Below, one piece after another: positions 17,683 to 28,374 of a stretch of DNA of 64,000 nucleotides. Under the pieces are notes generated by a model. The model had not been told where the DNA came from. It ran no database searches and was given only the letters and a program-made list of their open reading frames with translations. The position numbers were made by a program, and so were the translations under genes. The stretch is from Massilia sp. 9096 (lineage in GTDB: Bacteria > Pseudomonadota > Gammaproteobacteria > Burkholderiales > Burkholderiaceae_D). The stretch spans positions 1,922,001 to 1,986,000 of the forward strand of contig NZ_JQNN01000001.1 of the NCBI RefSeq assembly GCF_000745265.1, given 5' to 3'. Within the stretch, counting starts at the first letter, position 1. Every line of letters starts with the position of its first letter.

Positions 17683-19241
17683 AAGCGCTCCCGGATGATG
17701 TCGGCGACCCGCAGCGCGTTGGCAATGATCGTCAGTGTCGGGTTCACGGCGCCAATCGAGGGGAAAAAGCTGGCGTCGGTCACATACAGGTTGTCGACCT
17801 CGTGGGCGCGGCATTCGAGGTTCAGGACCGACGTCGCCGGGTCGCTGCCAAAGCGGCACGTCCCGGCCTGGTGTGCCGTGCCGGACAGCGGGATATCCTT
17901 GCTCAGGTACAGCGTGCGCTCCAGCAAGACGGCCGGCTGGCCGATCGCCGACAGGGTTTCCTCGAGCTTGCGTTTCAGTCGCTCGAGCGCCTCGGGATTG
18001 GTTTTTACGTAGTCAAGATGGACCTTGCCGTCCTGGTAGTAGACGCGGTTCGCGGGGCGCGGCAGGTCTTCGGCTTGCAGCCAGAAATTCATGGAATGGC
18101 GCGCGATCTCGCCAAACGGCATGTCGGGCAGCCACTCCAGCCACTCCGGCAGCGCTTCGGCCTTGACCTGGTCGGCGTCGATACCCGCATTCATCTGGAT
18201 CATGCCGAGCGGGTACTCCCAGTCGTCACTGCCAAAATAGAAGTCGCTCAGCGCCATGGTCTTCTGGAACACGGTGTCGTTGGGGTGGCGCGACACGGCC
18301 ATCACGGCGCTCATTTCATGGCGCAGGTAATTGCGGCCGACCTGGTCGGAGCCGTTGGCGAGTCCATTCGGATGCTGCGGACTGGCCGAACGCAGGAGCA
18401 GCAGCGCGGAAGACAGCGCACCGCAGGCAACGACGACCACGTCGGCACTATACAGTTCCTGTCGTCCCTTGCGTTCCACATGAACGGCGTCGATACGTCG
18501 TCCGCTCGCATCGGTTCCCAGCTTTGTCACATAGGCGTTCGTCAGCAGCGTGACGTTTCTGTAGTCGGCCAGCATCGGATCGATGCACACGACCTGAGCA
18601 TCGGCTTTGCCATTCAAAAGACATGGAAAGCCATCGAATTTGGAACACCGTATGCAGGTACTGGTGGGTGTCGCGAAACCATCTTCTTTTTGATCTAGCA
18701 GGATTCCCAGCGGCAGATGAAACGGCTTTAATCCTATGCCGGTCAGCTTGTCGCAAAACTCGGCCACGTGCGGTTCATGCTTGACCGCTGCATAGGGATA
18801 GGGCACAGCACTTGGCGGATCGAGCGGATCCTCGCCGCGCTGGCCATGAACGTGAAACAGTGCCTCGGCCGCATCGTAATACGGCGCGAAATCGGCATAC
18901 TTCAGCGGCCAGGCAGGCGAGACGCCGCCGGCATGGATGACTTCCTCGAAATCGCGTTCGCGCAGCCTCAACAACGCCGAACCGTACACCTTGGAATTGC
19001 CGCCGACGCAATAATGCAGTTGCGGACTGAAGGTCTTGCCTTCCACGTTTGTCCAGGTCTCGTTCACCTGATATTTGCGTTCGACGAAGACGGCCTGGGA
19101 ACTCCAGTTCGCCTCTTCGCGCGGCAGGTAGTCGCCGCGTTCGAGGATCAGGATGCGTTTGCCGGTGGGCGCCAGCGCGTGAGCGAGCGAAGCGCCGCCA
19201 GGCCCGCTACCAATAACAATCAGATCATAATGCTCAGTCAA
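17679..19241 (-). CDS. GMC family FAD-dependent oxidoreductase
   Basis: This protein has 520 residues if started at TTG 19241, which reads (M)TEHYDLIVIGSGPGGAS and is preceded by GAGGGG 6 nt upstream. An ATG at 19289 would add 16 non-conserved residues. The FAD Rossmann motif GSGPGGASLAHAL is at the N-terminus. A Cys-containing insert (CIRCSKFDGFPCLLNGKADA) is shared with bacterial sugar dehydrogenase-like GMC members, and the C-terminal substrate domain has GTAHQAGTCRFG. Such enzymes oxidise sugar or alcohol hydroxyls and pass electrons to an acceptor. No Tat signal is visible. It lies between an SDR relic and the coupled DoxX gene, fitting a glycoside or sugar oxidation pathway with the SMP-30 lactonase. 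Confidence 0.88.
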   Translation of the reverse strand: MTEHYDLIVIGSGPGGASLAHALAPTGKRILILERGDYLPREEANWSSQAVFVERKYQVNETWTNVEGKTFSPQLHYCVGGNSKVYGSALLRLRERDFEEVIHAGGVSPAWPLKYADFAPYYDAAEALFHVHGQRGEDPLDPPSAVPYPYAAVKHEPHVAEFCDKLTGIGLKPFHLPLGILLDQKEDGFATPTSTCIRCSKFDGFPCLLNGKADAQVVCIDPMLADYRNVTLLTNAYVTKLGTDASGRRIDAVHVERKGRQELYSADVVVVACGALSSALLLLRSASPQHPNGLANGSDQVGRNYLRHEMSAVMAVSRHPNDTVFQKTMALSDFYFGSDDWEYPLGMIQMNAGIDADQVKAEALPEWLEWLPDMPFGEIARHSMNFWLQAEDLPRPANRVYYQDGKVHLDYVKTNPEALERLKRKLEETLSAIGQPAVLLERTLYLSKDIPLSGTAHQAGTCRFGSDPATSVLNLECRAHEVDNLYVTDASFFPSIGAVNPTLTIIANALRVADIIRERL

Positions 19242-19419
19242 TCTCGTCCCCTCAACGGAAAATGTCCTTGTCTCTGCACTCTGCGTCATTCCTGGCCGGC
19301 CTGCGTATGAAACCTCGAGGGGATGGCCAAACGGTATCACAGTCCCCTGCAAACCGATCAGTGACGCGCCCCTTTCTGCCCGACCGCCCTGGCTGCGCTG
19401 AAAGCCCGCCGCCGGGAAT

Positions 19420-19703
19420 TCAGACGCGCCAACCTGCCACCATCAACCAGCAGCGAAGTGCCCTGAACGACACGTGACGGCTCCGATACCGGGAACGGAC
19501 CTGCGTCCGCAATATCTCGGGCCCGCCGACGTCACCCCGGTCGATCACCTCGATCCGGGCCCTCAGCGACGTCGCAGCGGCTGGTCGCAACACCGTCCGG
19601 GGCCCCCTCCTCCGCAGTTTCAGGCTTGCCGCCGCCGGACAATGGAAATGCCGATACCGCCCGCAGCGCCGGTGACGATTGCCACTTTGTTTTCCAAGGT
19701 CAT
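19420..19703 (-). pseudogene. Remnant of a short-chain dehydrogenase (internal deletion and frameshifts)
   Basis: The 5' end reads MTLENKVAIVTGAAGGIGIS, a perfect SDR start with the TGxxGxIG cofactor motif, then hits a stop after about 27 codons. Near the other end another frame reads DIADAGPFPVSEPS followed by VVQGTSLLVDGG, the usual SDR C-terminus. A single extra base just after this shifts the natural ending (WRV-stop at 19420) to another frame. Only about 284 bp remain of an expected ~750, and the catalytic Ser-Tyr-Lys region is missing. The relic sits between the GH1 and GMC genes in the same orientation, so the cluster once carried an SDR. No function is expected now. Confidence 0.82.
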
Positions 19704-19708
19704 GGGAC

Positions 19709-21016
19709 TTACTCCGTATTCTGGGGGGCGGCAGCAGCAGCGGCTTCGCTGCCACCATCGGTTGCGGTCGGTGCCACCATGGGCACGGTGCATGGGTAGT
19801 CGTCCGGCAGCGCGACTGGCACTTGAAGGCATGCGCTCTGGGTCGGCAGCACCTTGCCCCAGGCCCGGATCAAGTCGCGGTAAGCCAGGCCGACGGGACG
19901 GATATTACGGTCCAGGTCGACCAAGCCGAGGGGGTTGACCCTGCCATTGTTTTCGCGCAGGGCCGTGTCCCAATCGACTTGATCCGTCAGCGAATACCAT
20001 GTGAAACCAATCACCGGTACGCCACTGTTACGGATACTGAGTACGTTCGCCCATTCCTTGCGTAGCCAGCGCACCGCTTCGTCACCCGTTGGTCCCTGAG
20101 CGAGGTTGGTTTCCGTATGCATTACAGGCAGCCGATAGCGGTCAAAGTACTGCTGGGTGATGGTAGCGTAGCCGAATATTTCTCCAGAGGCCGATGTGCC
20201 ACCGTCCACGCTCACATGATGTTCATTGGTTTGGTAGTAATCATTGCCCATGATGCAATGATGTTTGAGATTATTGTCGAGGAAAAAATGGTATTCCTCG
20301 CGCGTCATCCCGTTGTCCATCAGATACTCGTACATCTGGGAATCGACCCGACGCCCATAGTTGAGGTCGAGCGAAAGAAAACGCGTGGCGTTCTTGGTTT
20401 CGGCCATACCGATCGCTTCAGGGCTCTCGGCGTGAAAATACTCGCTCGATTCGCTTTGCACGAACAGGGCGTCAGGACGAACCGCCAGGATCTCACGCAT
20501 CGCCACAATGTTTGCCTTGACGATGTACTTAAGCGCTGTCACGAACGTCCGATCAGTGGTCATCTGCTCGTTCCACCAGCCGTACAAGGCCGAAAAGATC
20601 GCACAAATCGACATTTCGTTGACCGGCGTGTAGAGCTGGACCCAGGGAAAACGCTTGGCAAACGCCCTTGCATAGCCTGCAAACAGCGCCGGAAAATCGG
20701 GGTTCTGAAAGTTGCCGATCCAGTCGGGTACGCCGAAATGGCATAGATCGACGATGACGACCATGTTTCGCCGACGCAGATCGCCGAGGGTCTCGTCGGC
20801 GAACGTCCAGTCGTATTGATTCGGTCCACGCCAAGTCAGGTGCAGAGGTGGTCCATAGCGCAATACCCGGATGCCAAGCTCTTGCACGAGATCGAAATCT
20901 TTCCGCCAATGTTTGTAGTGACCGCATTTCTCCATCTCATCGACGCGGATTTTCCCGTCACCGATGGTTGGAATGCTGTTCTCGATGCCAGTCGCAAACA
21001 TGAATCCGGTGTACAA
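19709..21016 (-). CDS. Family 1 glycoside hydrolase-like protein (beta-glycosidase)
   Basis: This 435-residue clan GH-A TIM-barrel protein has the general acid in YTPVNEMS (Glu134) and the nucleophile in MHTETNLAQG (Glu302), where GH1 usually has NEP and ITENG. Other GH1 landmarks include DLCHFGVPDWIGNFQNPDF and GFTWYSLTDQVDWD near the C-terminus. Start: a TTG at 21016 has AGGAG about 6 nt upstream, while the in-frame ATG (21001) is too far from it; both remove no conserved residue. No signal peptide is visible. An Ala-rich tail (about 420-435) is probably disordered. It is the first gene of the leftward cluster with the GMC oxidoreductase. Likely releases a sugar from a glycoside; substrate unknown. 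Confidence 0.82.
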   Translation of the reverse strand: MYTGFMFATGIENSIPTIGDGKIRVDEMEKCGHYKHWRKDFDLVQELGIRVLRYGPPLHLTWRGPNQYDWTFADETLGDLRRRNMVVIVDLCHFGVPDWIGNFQNPDFPALFAGYARAFAKRFPWVQLYTPVNEMSICAIFSALYGWWNEQMTTDRTFVTALKYIVKANIVAMREILAVRPDALFVQSESSEYFHAESPEAIGMAETKNATRFLSLDLNYGRRVDSQMYEYLMDNGMTREEYHFFLDNNLKHHCIMGNDYYQTNEHHVSVDGGTSASGEIFGYATITQQYFDRYRLPVMHTETNLAQGPTGDEAVRWLRKEWANVLSIRNSGVPVIGFTWYSLTDQVDWDTALRENNGRVNPLGLVDLDRNIRPVGLAYRDLIRAWGKVLPTQSACLQVPVALPDDYPCTVPMVAPTATDGGSEAAAAAAPQNTE

Positions 21017-21836
21017 ACCGCTCTCCTGCCGTTAATCGCAGGAACAGCATACCGGAGCACGGATGACCTCAACATTGCAAAAAGTCCATCTAGCACGGCA
21101 AGTGCAGCTGCGCTTGCGCTTGCGGGGCAGTAGAATGGATCCCTTGGCGCGCCGTCGCCTAAAGCCGGGTGTACAGCTGGCCTGTGAAGATCACTCGCCT
21201 TTCCGCTCACCGTAGCCCGCCGCGCTGGATGTCGTTGGAGATCGAGACCGATACGAGCTGCTGGGCGGCCTGGTGCGCGGCCCTATGAAGACCTACAGCT
21301 GGGTTGGAGGTGACGCCCGCACGACGTGATCGACGGTATCGCCGCGCCGCGCGAGTTTGGATTCGACACTCCACGATGAACGGTACCGAGGGCCTGGGTC
21401 CGATCGACAGCACAGGCAAAACCGGCGCGACAGTCAAGCGCGAAGCAGGTATTCGCGACATCTTTGGCCGCGCCATTGAATTCGGCCAGGACTGCAACCG
21501 CCGCGACCGCTGTTGGTCGAGGATCCGGTACGACCGCTCGCTGTCGGCGAGCACATGTACTCTCGCTTCGAATTTCGCCGTCGGCAAGAATACATGCCCA
21601 GGCCTGTCCATCCATGCCTGGATTCAAATGCGCAACGAAGCCTCGAATCAAGCTCGCTCGCGCATTGGTTGAATTAGAAACTGCAATCCCCTATCAAAGC
21701 GCCACGGCAACGGCAAAACCCGCAGTGGAATCGCTGCCAGGCTGCCGCGCACAAGGCGCTCTTCGATCGGCGCCAAACAGGCTTCCCGCCATCTGGCGAG
21801 CGAAATGCCAAGACAGGATCGTCGAACACGGTTCAG
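21017..21836. other. 820-bp region without a recognisable gene
   Basis: Frames of about 120-140 codons exist on both strands but overlap each other, lack ribosome binding sites and show no known motif. A short stretch on the plus strand near 21225-21325 (ALDVVGDRDRYELLGG...SWVGGD) looks somewhat protein-like and ends in a stop, so it may be another gene relic. Given relics on either side I suspect decayed sequence, but cannot name a source. Confidence 0.35.
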
Positions 21837-22210
21837 TCAGCTCAACTGCGCCTGAGCGATCAGATTCTCGAAGCGCGCGGGCTTGACCAAATGCGCGTCG
21901 AAGCCGCAAGCCGCCGTCCGCTCGCGTGAGGATTGATCGCCCCAAGCCGTCAGCGCGACGATTCGCGTCGCCGGGAACCACTCTGCCGGGCGCAACGCCG
22001 AGGCGACTTGATATCCGTCCATGCCCGGATACCCAAGTCGAGAAAAATAAGCTGGTGTTCAAAGGTTTGGGCCGTCTTGACGACCTCCTCGCCGCCATGG
22101 GCCACGGCGACCTCATAGCCTTGAAACGCCATCAACTCGGCGACCAAGTCCGCCGCGTCGACGTTGTCGTCGACGATCAGCACGCGACAGGCGGCGCAAA
22201 GTCGTTCCAT
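21837..22210 (-). pseudogene. Single-domain response regulator with a one-base frameshift
   Basis: The N-terminal frame reads MERLCAACRVLIVDDNVDAADLV (acidic pocket DD) up to HQLIFLDLG, containing the phosphoacceptor Asp. The next frame continues MDGYQVASALRP, IVALTAWGD and HLVKPARFENLI, supplying the conserved Thr and the Lys of KP. Joining the frames gives a normal receiver of about 124 residues. The break is near 22028-22030, where GGTATCCGGGCATGG would need one more base to read G-x-P-G-M-D. GGAG precedes the ATG by 9 nt. It is transcribed divergently from the histidine kinase at 22642. It is either a real null allele or a single-base assembly error. Confidence 0.82.
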
Positions 22211-22641
22211 TGTGAGAGTCTCCTAAAATGACGCTGGCAGACGCGCACGAGTTATGGCTGTAGCATACACCCAAACGCAAAAACTTTCATTTCCTCACGG
22301 AAAGCACATACGTGATGTTACGGATATGCCTTGTCTGAATTGAAAATCTGAGCAGATAACGCTCCTTACGCCGTGGCTGCGGTTGGCGCGCATACCGACT
22401 TTTTGATCAGATCAGAGAGGGAAACGCCTGGCTCTCGCCCCTACGCGGGGCCTCAGTTTCGGGTTTTGTTCACGCAGCGAGCCGCCAAAATTTAATGAAT
22501 GTGAGGCTGATATCCACTTATCATAATCAGCTTTACGATCGACATGCTGGAGCACGGCATCCCGATATCAAATGGATGAATAATTGCAACCATTCATTTC
22601 AGACCCTACGCTAATGCTCATCAGCAAGTAGACTAGGCATA
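22211..22641. other. Divergent intergenic region between receiver pseudogene and histidine kinase
   Basis: This 431-bp region is AT-richer than its surroundings. It should contain promoters for both divergent genes, but no convincing -35/-10 pair was found by eye. Confidence 0.35.
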
Positions 22642-23784
22642 ATGATGAGATCAAACCACATGATGCTGGCCACTGACCAAAATCCCGAAGAGCATGGGAT
22701 CACTCCGCGAGCTCGGCAATTCCTTGCGCTCAGAGAACCCGTGATGGAGCGGTGGGAGCGGGAAGTCCGCGCGCGCGTCCAAGGCGCCGCTACTTTGCTT
22801 CGTCCGATACTGACCAACACCCTTCCCGCGTTCTTCGACAACATTGGCGAAGCGCTCAGCCCCGGGCATCCCCGAAGAAACGCCACCAGCTCCAATAACG
22901 CCGCGGCCGTCCATGGCGGCGAGCGGGCGCGGATGACCTCTTACGGCCCGGACCAAGTGGTTCATGAATACCAGATTCTGCGCGAGGCGATCACTGCCGA
23001 AGCGTCGGAGCGGTTGGATTTGAGCGCGAAGGAATGGGCGATCATCGAGCACTCTATCGACGCCGCGGTGCGCGAGGCGATCCGCGAATTCGCCTCCATC
23101 CAGGACGACTTGCGCCGCAAACTGGCCGGCGCGCTTTCGCATGACATGCGCACGCCCTTGGCCGTAATATTGAGCGGGGCCCAGTTGATCGGGCTGTCCA
23201 ACGATCTACCGGCCAACAAGCAGTTTGCTGAAAAGGTCGAAGCCAACGCGCGCAGGCTCGAGGACATGATGTCCGAACTCTTGGACGCGTTGACTTCCAA
23301 AGCAAGCGACCAGTTGCCTTTGCAGCTTTCCGAGTTCGACATCGCCGAGTTGCTTACGGATGTGTCTAAAGCTTACGCCCGGCCCCACGAGGTCGAATTT
23401 TCGGTGATGGCGGATTCGACGCGCGGGTGGTGGTGCCGAAACACCCTTCGGCGCGCGCTGGAAAATCTGATCAACAACGCGCTGACGCATGGGGCGGGCC
23501 GCAAGATCGGGTTGGCGACGAGCCAGGTGCGAGGGCGCATGATGCTGTCGGTCCACAACGATGGGCAGGCGATTCCCAAGGAAAGGCAAAACGAGATCTT
23601 TGAATACGGGTCGCGCGGCGCGTGCGCGACCGCGCCGGGCTGGGGCCTGGGCCTTCCCTTCGTAAAGCGCGCCACGGAAAGCCATGGGGGAAGCATCGCG
23701 GTCGACAGCTCGGAACAGACCGGCACCACGTTCCTGATCGACATCCCGATCGATTGCCGCCCCTTCGTCAAAAACCCGGCCTGA
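22642..23784 (+). CDS. Sensor histidine kinase with RsbRD-like N-terminal domain
   Basis: This 380-residue soluble kinase has no membrane helix. Residues about 20-155 resemble the RsbRD/RsbU-type N-terminal sensor domain (ITPRARQFLALREPVMERWE). The dimerisation domain has the phospho-His in GALSHDMRTPLAV (about residue 172). The ATPase domain has N-box RRALENLINNALTHG, G1 HNDGQAIP and G2 GWGLGLPFVK. It is therefore expected to be active. It is flanked by a frameshifted receiver gene (divergent) and by a receiver relic downstream on the opposite strand, so both adjacent partners look lost. The start is supported only by the reading frame; ATG 22660 is an alternative. Confidence 0.85.
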   Translation: MMRSNHMMLATDQNPEEHGITPRARQFLALREPVMERWEREVRARVQGAATLLRPILTNTLPAFFDNIGEALSPGHPRRNATSSNNAAAVHGGERARMTSYGPDQVVHEYQILREAITAEASERLDLSAKEWAIIEHSIDAAVREAIREFASIQDDLRRKLAGALSHDMRTPLAVILSGAQLIGLSNDLPANKQFAEKVEANARRLEDMMSELLDALTSKASDQLPLQLSEFDIAELLTDVSKAYARPHEVEFSVMADSTRGWWCRNTLRRALENLINNALTHGAGRKIGLATSQVRGRMMLSVHNDGQAIPKERQNEIFEYGSRGACATAPGWGLGLPFVKRATESHGGSIAVDSSEQTGTTFLIDIPIDCRPFVKNPA

Positions 23785-23903
23785 TCGTCAAAGCGCGCAC
23801 GCTTGTCTGCCTCGCCGTTCCGCTGGTCCGCTAGCCCCGCGTCCCAACCCAATCGGCGTGATTGGTCGCCACGCTGATGGGCTTGCCGCATGCGCAATAC
23901 GCT

Positions 23904-24078
23904 TACCCTTTAACCGCAGCCAGAATAATGTCGAGGGGCGAAGGCTTCGTGAAGAAAACATCGTAAAGGACCGCCCTTGCGCGGTCGCGCCAGCGATCCT
24001 CCGACGCGGTCCACACGATATGCAGTTGACGTACAGCCGGAAATGATTAGGGTGCGCGACAGCCAGATGGCTAAGCAC
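23904..24078 (-). pseudogene. C-terminal relic of a response regulator receiver domain
   Basis: One frame reads VLSHLAVAHPNHFRLYVN from about 24078. After a shift another frame continues WTASEDRWRDRARAVL and then YDVFFTKPSPLDIILAAVKG to a TAA at 23904. The last part has the shape of a receiver C-terminus: beta-strand, KP dipeptide, final helix. The N-terminal half with the phosphoacceptor Asp is absent; an in-frame stop occurs just upstream. I infer a truncated and frameshifted receiver gene facing the histidine kinase. The first frame is less certain than the C-terminal piece. Confidence 0.6.
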
Positions 24079-24394
24079 GGCGTGCGCACTGAATCACCAT
24101 GAGTTTGCTAGTCCCTTGGAAGCCGCAATGGACTTCCCCTATCCTCATAGGCTGCGGAACTCAGTTACGAACACCAGTGCGGAACCCCGATCTCTGAATA
24201 CTTGAGGTGAGCGTGCGAGTTGATGCCATCCCGCAACTACAGGCCACCGCAAAGCCCGTTACCGCCATGCCAGAGTTTGCGCAGGCAAGCTGGCCTGGAA
24301 CGTGAGCTTCAATAGCGACTGACCAGCATCGATCGGATCGAATGCCAAGCTTGAGCGGCCTTGAGGCTACCCTCGTTGGATCGCTTAGTTTTAG
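24079..24394. other. Intergenic region, nothing recognised
   Basis: A 316-bp stretch between the receiver relic and the terminator beyond guaA. No gene, repeat or promoter could be supported. Confidence 0.35.
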
Positions 24395-24418
24395 AAGGCT
24401 CGCCGAAGCGAGCCTTTT
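24395..24418 (-). terminator. Intrinsic terminator downstream of guaA (possibly bidirectional)
   Basis: AAGGCTCGC (24395-24403) pairs with GCGAGCCTT (24408-24416) around a 4-nt loop. On the minus strand the loop is C(UUCG)G, an extra-stable tetraloop, and it lies 35 bp past the guaA stop. On the plus strand it is followed by TTTT, so it could also stop readthrough from the kinase side. Confidence 0.8.
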
Positions 24419-24452
24419 CCAATTACAGGACATGAATCTCCAAAAGGAAATC

Positions 24453-26063
24453 CTACTCCCACTCAATCGTCGCCGGCGGTTTCCCCGAAATATCATAAAC
24501 AACGCGATTCAACCCGCGCACTTCGTTGATGATCCGGTTCGACACGCGTCCGAGCAGATCGTGCGGCAGGTGCGCCCAGTGCGCCGTCATGAAGTCCAGC
24601 GTCTGCACAGCGCGCAGCGCGACCACGTATTCGTAGGTGCGGCCGTCGCCCATCACGCCCACCGATTTCACCGGCAGGAACACGGCGAAGGCCTGCGAGG
24701 TCGCCTCATACCAGTTGGTCGGGGCCTTGCCCGCATCGATACCCGGCACCATCGGCGCGACGAACGGCGTACTACGCAGTTCTTCGATGAAGATCGCATC
24801 CGCCTCGCGCAGCAGGTCGGCGTATTCGCGCTTGACTTCGCCAAGGATGCGCACGCCCAGGCCCGGACCCGGGAACGGGTGACGGTACACCATGTCGTGC
24901 GGCAGGCCGAGGGCCACGCCGAGCTTGCGCACCTCGTCCTTGAACAGTTCGCGCAGCGGCTCCAGCAGCTTCAGGTTCAGGGTTTCCGGCAGACCGCCCA
25001 CGTTGTGGTGGCTCTTGATGGTCTGGCCCTTCTTGCCCTTGCCGGCCGATTCGATCACGTCCGGATAGATCGTGCCCTGGGCCAGCCACTTCGCGCTGGT
25101 GAGCTTTTGGGACTCGGCCTGGAACACTTCAACGAACTCGCGGCCGATGATCTTGCGCTTCTGCTCCGGGTCGATCACCCCGGCCAGGTGGCCCATGAAC
25201 TGGTCGGACGCGTCGATGCGCAGCACCTTCACGCCGAGGTTCTTGGAGAACATGTCCATCACCATCTTGCCTTCGTCCTTGCGCAGCAAGCCGTGGTCGA
25301 CGAACACGCAGGTCAGCTGGTCGCCGATGGCGCGGTGGATCAGCGCGGCAGCCACGCTCGAGTCGACGCCGCCGGACAGGCCGAGGATGACCTCGTCGGT
25401 GCCGACCTGGGCGCGGATCTTCTCGACCGCCTCGGAGATGTAATCCGGCATGTTCCAGTCGCTCTTGCAGCCGCAGATCTCGTGCACGAAGCGGCCGATG
25501 ATGGCTTCCCCCTGAGTCGTGTGCGTGACTTCCGGGTGGAACTGCAGCGCGTAGAAGCGGCGCTCCTCGTCGGCCATCGCGGCGATCGGGCAGGACGGGG
25601 TCGAACCCATCAGCTTGAAGCCTTCCGGCATTTCCAGCACCTTGTCGCCGTGGCTCATCCAGACTTTCAGCATGCCGTGGCCTTCGTCGGTGACGAAGTC
25701 GTTGACGCCGTTGAGCAGTCTGGTGTGGCCGCGCGCGCGCACCTCGGCGTAGCCGAATTCGCGTACTTTACCGTTCTCGACCTTGCCGCCCAGCTGGGCC
25801 GCCATGGTCTGCATGCCGTAGCAGATGCCGAGCACCGGCACGCCGAGCTCGAACACGGCTTGCGGCGCGCGCGGCGAGTCGCCTTCCAGCGTCGAATTGT
25901 GGCTGCCGGACAGGATCACGCCGGACGCGCCGTAGTTGCGCACGAACTCGTCGCCGATGTCGTAGGGGAAGACTTCAGAGAACACGCCGGCGTCGCGCAC
26001 GCGGCGGGCGATCAGTTGGGTGACCTGGGAACCGAAGTCGAGGATGAGGATCTTGGAGTGCAT
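24453..26063 (-). CDS. guaA: GMP synthase (glutamine-hydrolysing)
   Basis: This 536-residue GMP synthase converts XMP, ATP and glutamine to GMP in the cytosol. The class I glutamine amidotransferase domain comes first ([17 protein letters not shown]; nucleophile Cys in [14 protein letters not shown]; His/Glu in QFHPEVTHT). Then comes the ATP-pyrophosphatase P-loop [13 protein letters not shown], and the C-terminal dimerisation domain ends at TIEWE. Start [11 protein letters not shown] at 26063, preceded by AGAAG, fits the family. The gene follows guaB with 65 bp between, the standard guaBA arrangement, though a strong hairpin sits in that gap. Confidence 0.97.
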   Translation of the reverse strand: MHSKILILDFGSQVTQLIARRVRDAGVFSEVFPYDIGDEFVRNYGASGVILSGSHNSTLEGDSPRAPQAVFELGVPVLGICYGMQTMAAQLGGKVENGKVREFGYAEVRARGHTRLLNGVNDFVTDEGHGMLKVWMSHGDKVLEMPEGFKLMGSTPSCPIAAMADEERRFYALQFHPEVTHTTQGEAIIGRFVHEICGCKSDWNMPDYISEAVEKIRAQVGTDEVILGLSGGVDSSVAAALIHRAIGDQLTCVFVDHGLLRKDEGKMVMDMFSKNLGVKVLRIDASDQFMGHLAGVIDPEQKRKIIGREFVEVFQAESQKLTSAKWLAQGTIYPDVIESAGKGKKGQTIKSHHNVGGLPETLNLKLLEPLRELFKDEVRKLGVALGLPHDMVYRHPFPGPGLGVRILGEVKREYADLLREADAIFIEELRSTPFVAPMVPGIDAGKAPTNWYEATSQAFAVFLPVKSVGVMGDGRTYEYVVALRAVQTLDFMTAHWAHLPHDLLGRVSNRIINEVRGLNRVVYDISGKPPATIEWE

Positions 26064-26087
26064 GTAGTCTTCTGATGGCAAATACGA

Positions 26088-26121
26088 AAACGCGGCCGTC
26101 GTTTCCAGTCGGGCCGCGTTT
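26088..26121 (-). terminator. Hairpin between guaB and guaA (possible partial terminator)
   Basis: GGCCGCGTTT (26112-26121) and AAACGCGGCC (26088-26097) form a 10-bp stem with a 14-nt loop. On the minus strand the stem is followed by TTTTCGTATT. It lies inside the 65-bp guaB-guaA gap and could cause partial termination or RNA processing within the operon. Confidence 0.6.
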
Positions 26122-26128
26122 GGGATTT

Positions 26129-27592
<1,464 letters not shown>

Positions 27593-27617
27593 TTATTTCC
27601 TATAGGCGCAAAAGCGA

Positions 27618-27623
27618 ATTATA
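27618..27623 (-). promoter_or_regulatory. Putative -10 element of guaB
   Basis: On the minus strand this reads TATAAT, 29 bp before the guaB ATG. The -35 position at 17 bp spacing (AGGACG) is weak, so this is only a likely promoter; a regulator may assist. Confidence 0.45.
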
Positions 27624-27750
27624 CAGAAAGTCTTGGCAATCGTCCTATCGACCGCCAAAAATGGCCCGGGCATCGCCGGCCCTCGATTGACAGCCGAACC
27701 GAATCGTGGCGAAATCAGGACATTATTCTGTGGAAACAATTAAGGAAATC

Positions 27751-28278
27751 GTGATCACCGCATCCCCCATGAACCGGCGCGCGCTGCGCCTGGCCTGCGC
27801 CGGCGCGCTGATGCTGCTGGCGCAGTTCGCGCCGCAGTTCGCCCACGCGCAGTATTCCTGGATCGACGACAAGGGCAGCCGGGTGTTTTCCGACCGCCCG
27901 CCGCCTCCGGGCACGCCGGCCAATCGCATCCTGAAGACGCCGCGCCGCCCTGGCGCCGACGACAATGCGCTGGCGCTTGCCGTCGCGTCCCCTGCCCCGC
28001 TTGATGCACCCAAGCAACCGGGCCTGGCCGACCGCGAAGCCGACTATCGCAAGCGCCAGAGCCAGCGCCAGGAAGACGAGAAAAAGGCGCAGGCCGAGGC
28101 CGCGCACAAGGCCGACCTGCAACAGATGTGCGCCGATACACGCCAGGCGGAAGCACAGCTGGCCTCGGGCGTGCGCATCAGCCAGATGAGCGCCGACGGC
28201 GAGCGCAGCTATATGTCGGACGAGGAACGGGCGCGCCGGCTTGCGCGCACGCGCGAGTCGCTGGCGCAGTGCCGATGA
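27751..28278 (+). CDS. DUF4124 domain-containing exported protein
   Basis: This 175-residue periplasmic protein has a signal peptide (NRRALRLACAGALMLLAQFAPQFAHAQ). The DUF4124 motif follows directly: YSWIDDKGSRVFSDRPPPPGTP. Then come a Pro/Ala linker and a charged, Gln-rich, probably coiled-coil segment (RKRQSQRQEDEKKAQAEAA), with Cys residues in DLQQMCADT and SLAQCR. GTG 27751 has AGGA 4 nt upstream, while ATG 27769 has no ribosome binding site; both give a working signal peptide. DUF4124 proteins are common in betaproteobacteria without known function. It is divergent from guaB. Confidence 0.8.
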   Translation: MITASPMNRRALRLACAGALMLLAQFAPQFAHAQYSWIDDKGSRVFSDRPPPPGTPANRILKTPRRPGADDNALALAVASPAPLDAPKQPGLADREADYRKRQSQRQEDEKKAQAEAAHKADLQQMCADTRQAEAQLASGVRISQMSADGERSYMSDEERARRLARTRESLAQCR

Positions 28279-28374
28279 TGCCGCGGCGCCATCGATGCGG
28301 GGCCGGGGCGGCGTCCGCGAGCGGCGCTGCCGGACTTGCTGCGACGCAGCTTGCGTCGACTGGCCGGCCGGACG

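Noticed and set aside
21304..21672. Possible gene of 122 codons in the region before the receiver pseudogene
   Set aside because: Competing frames on both strands, no recognisable domain and no start signal; left as unexplained, possibly decayed DNA.
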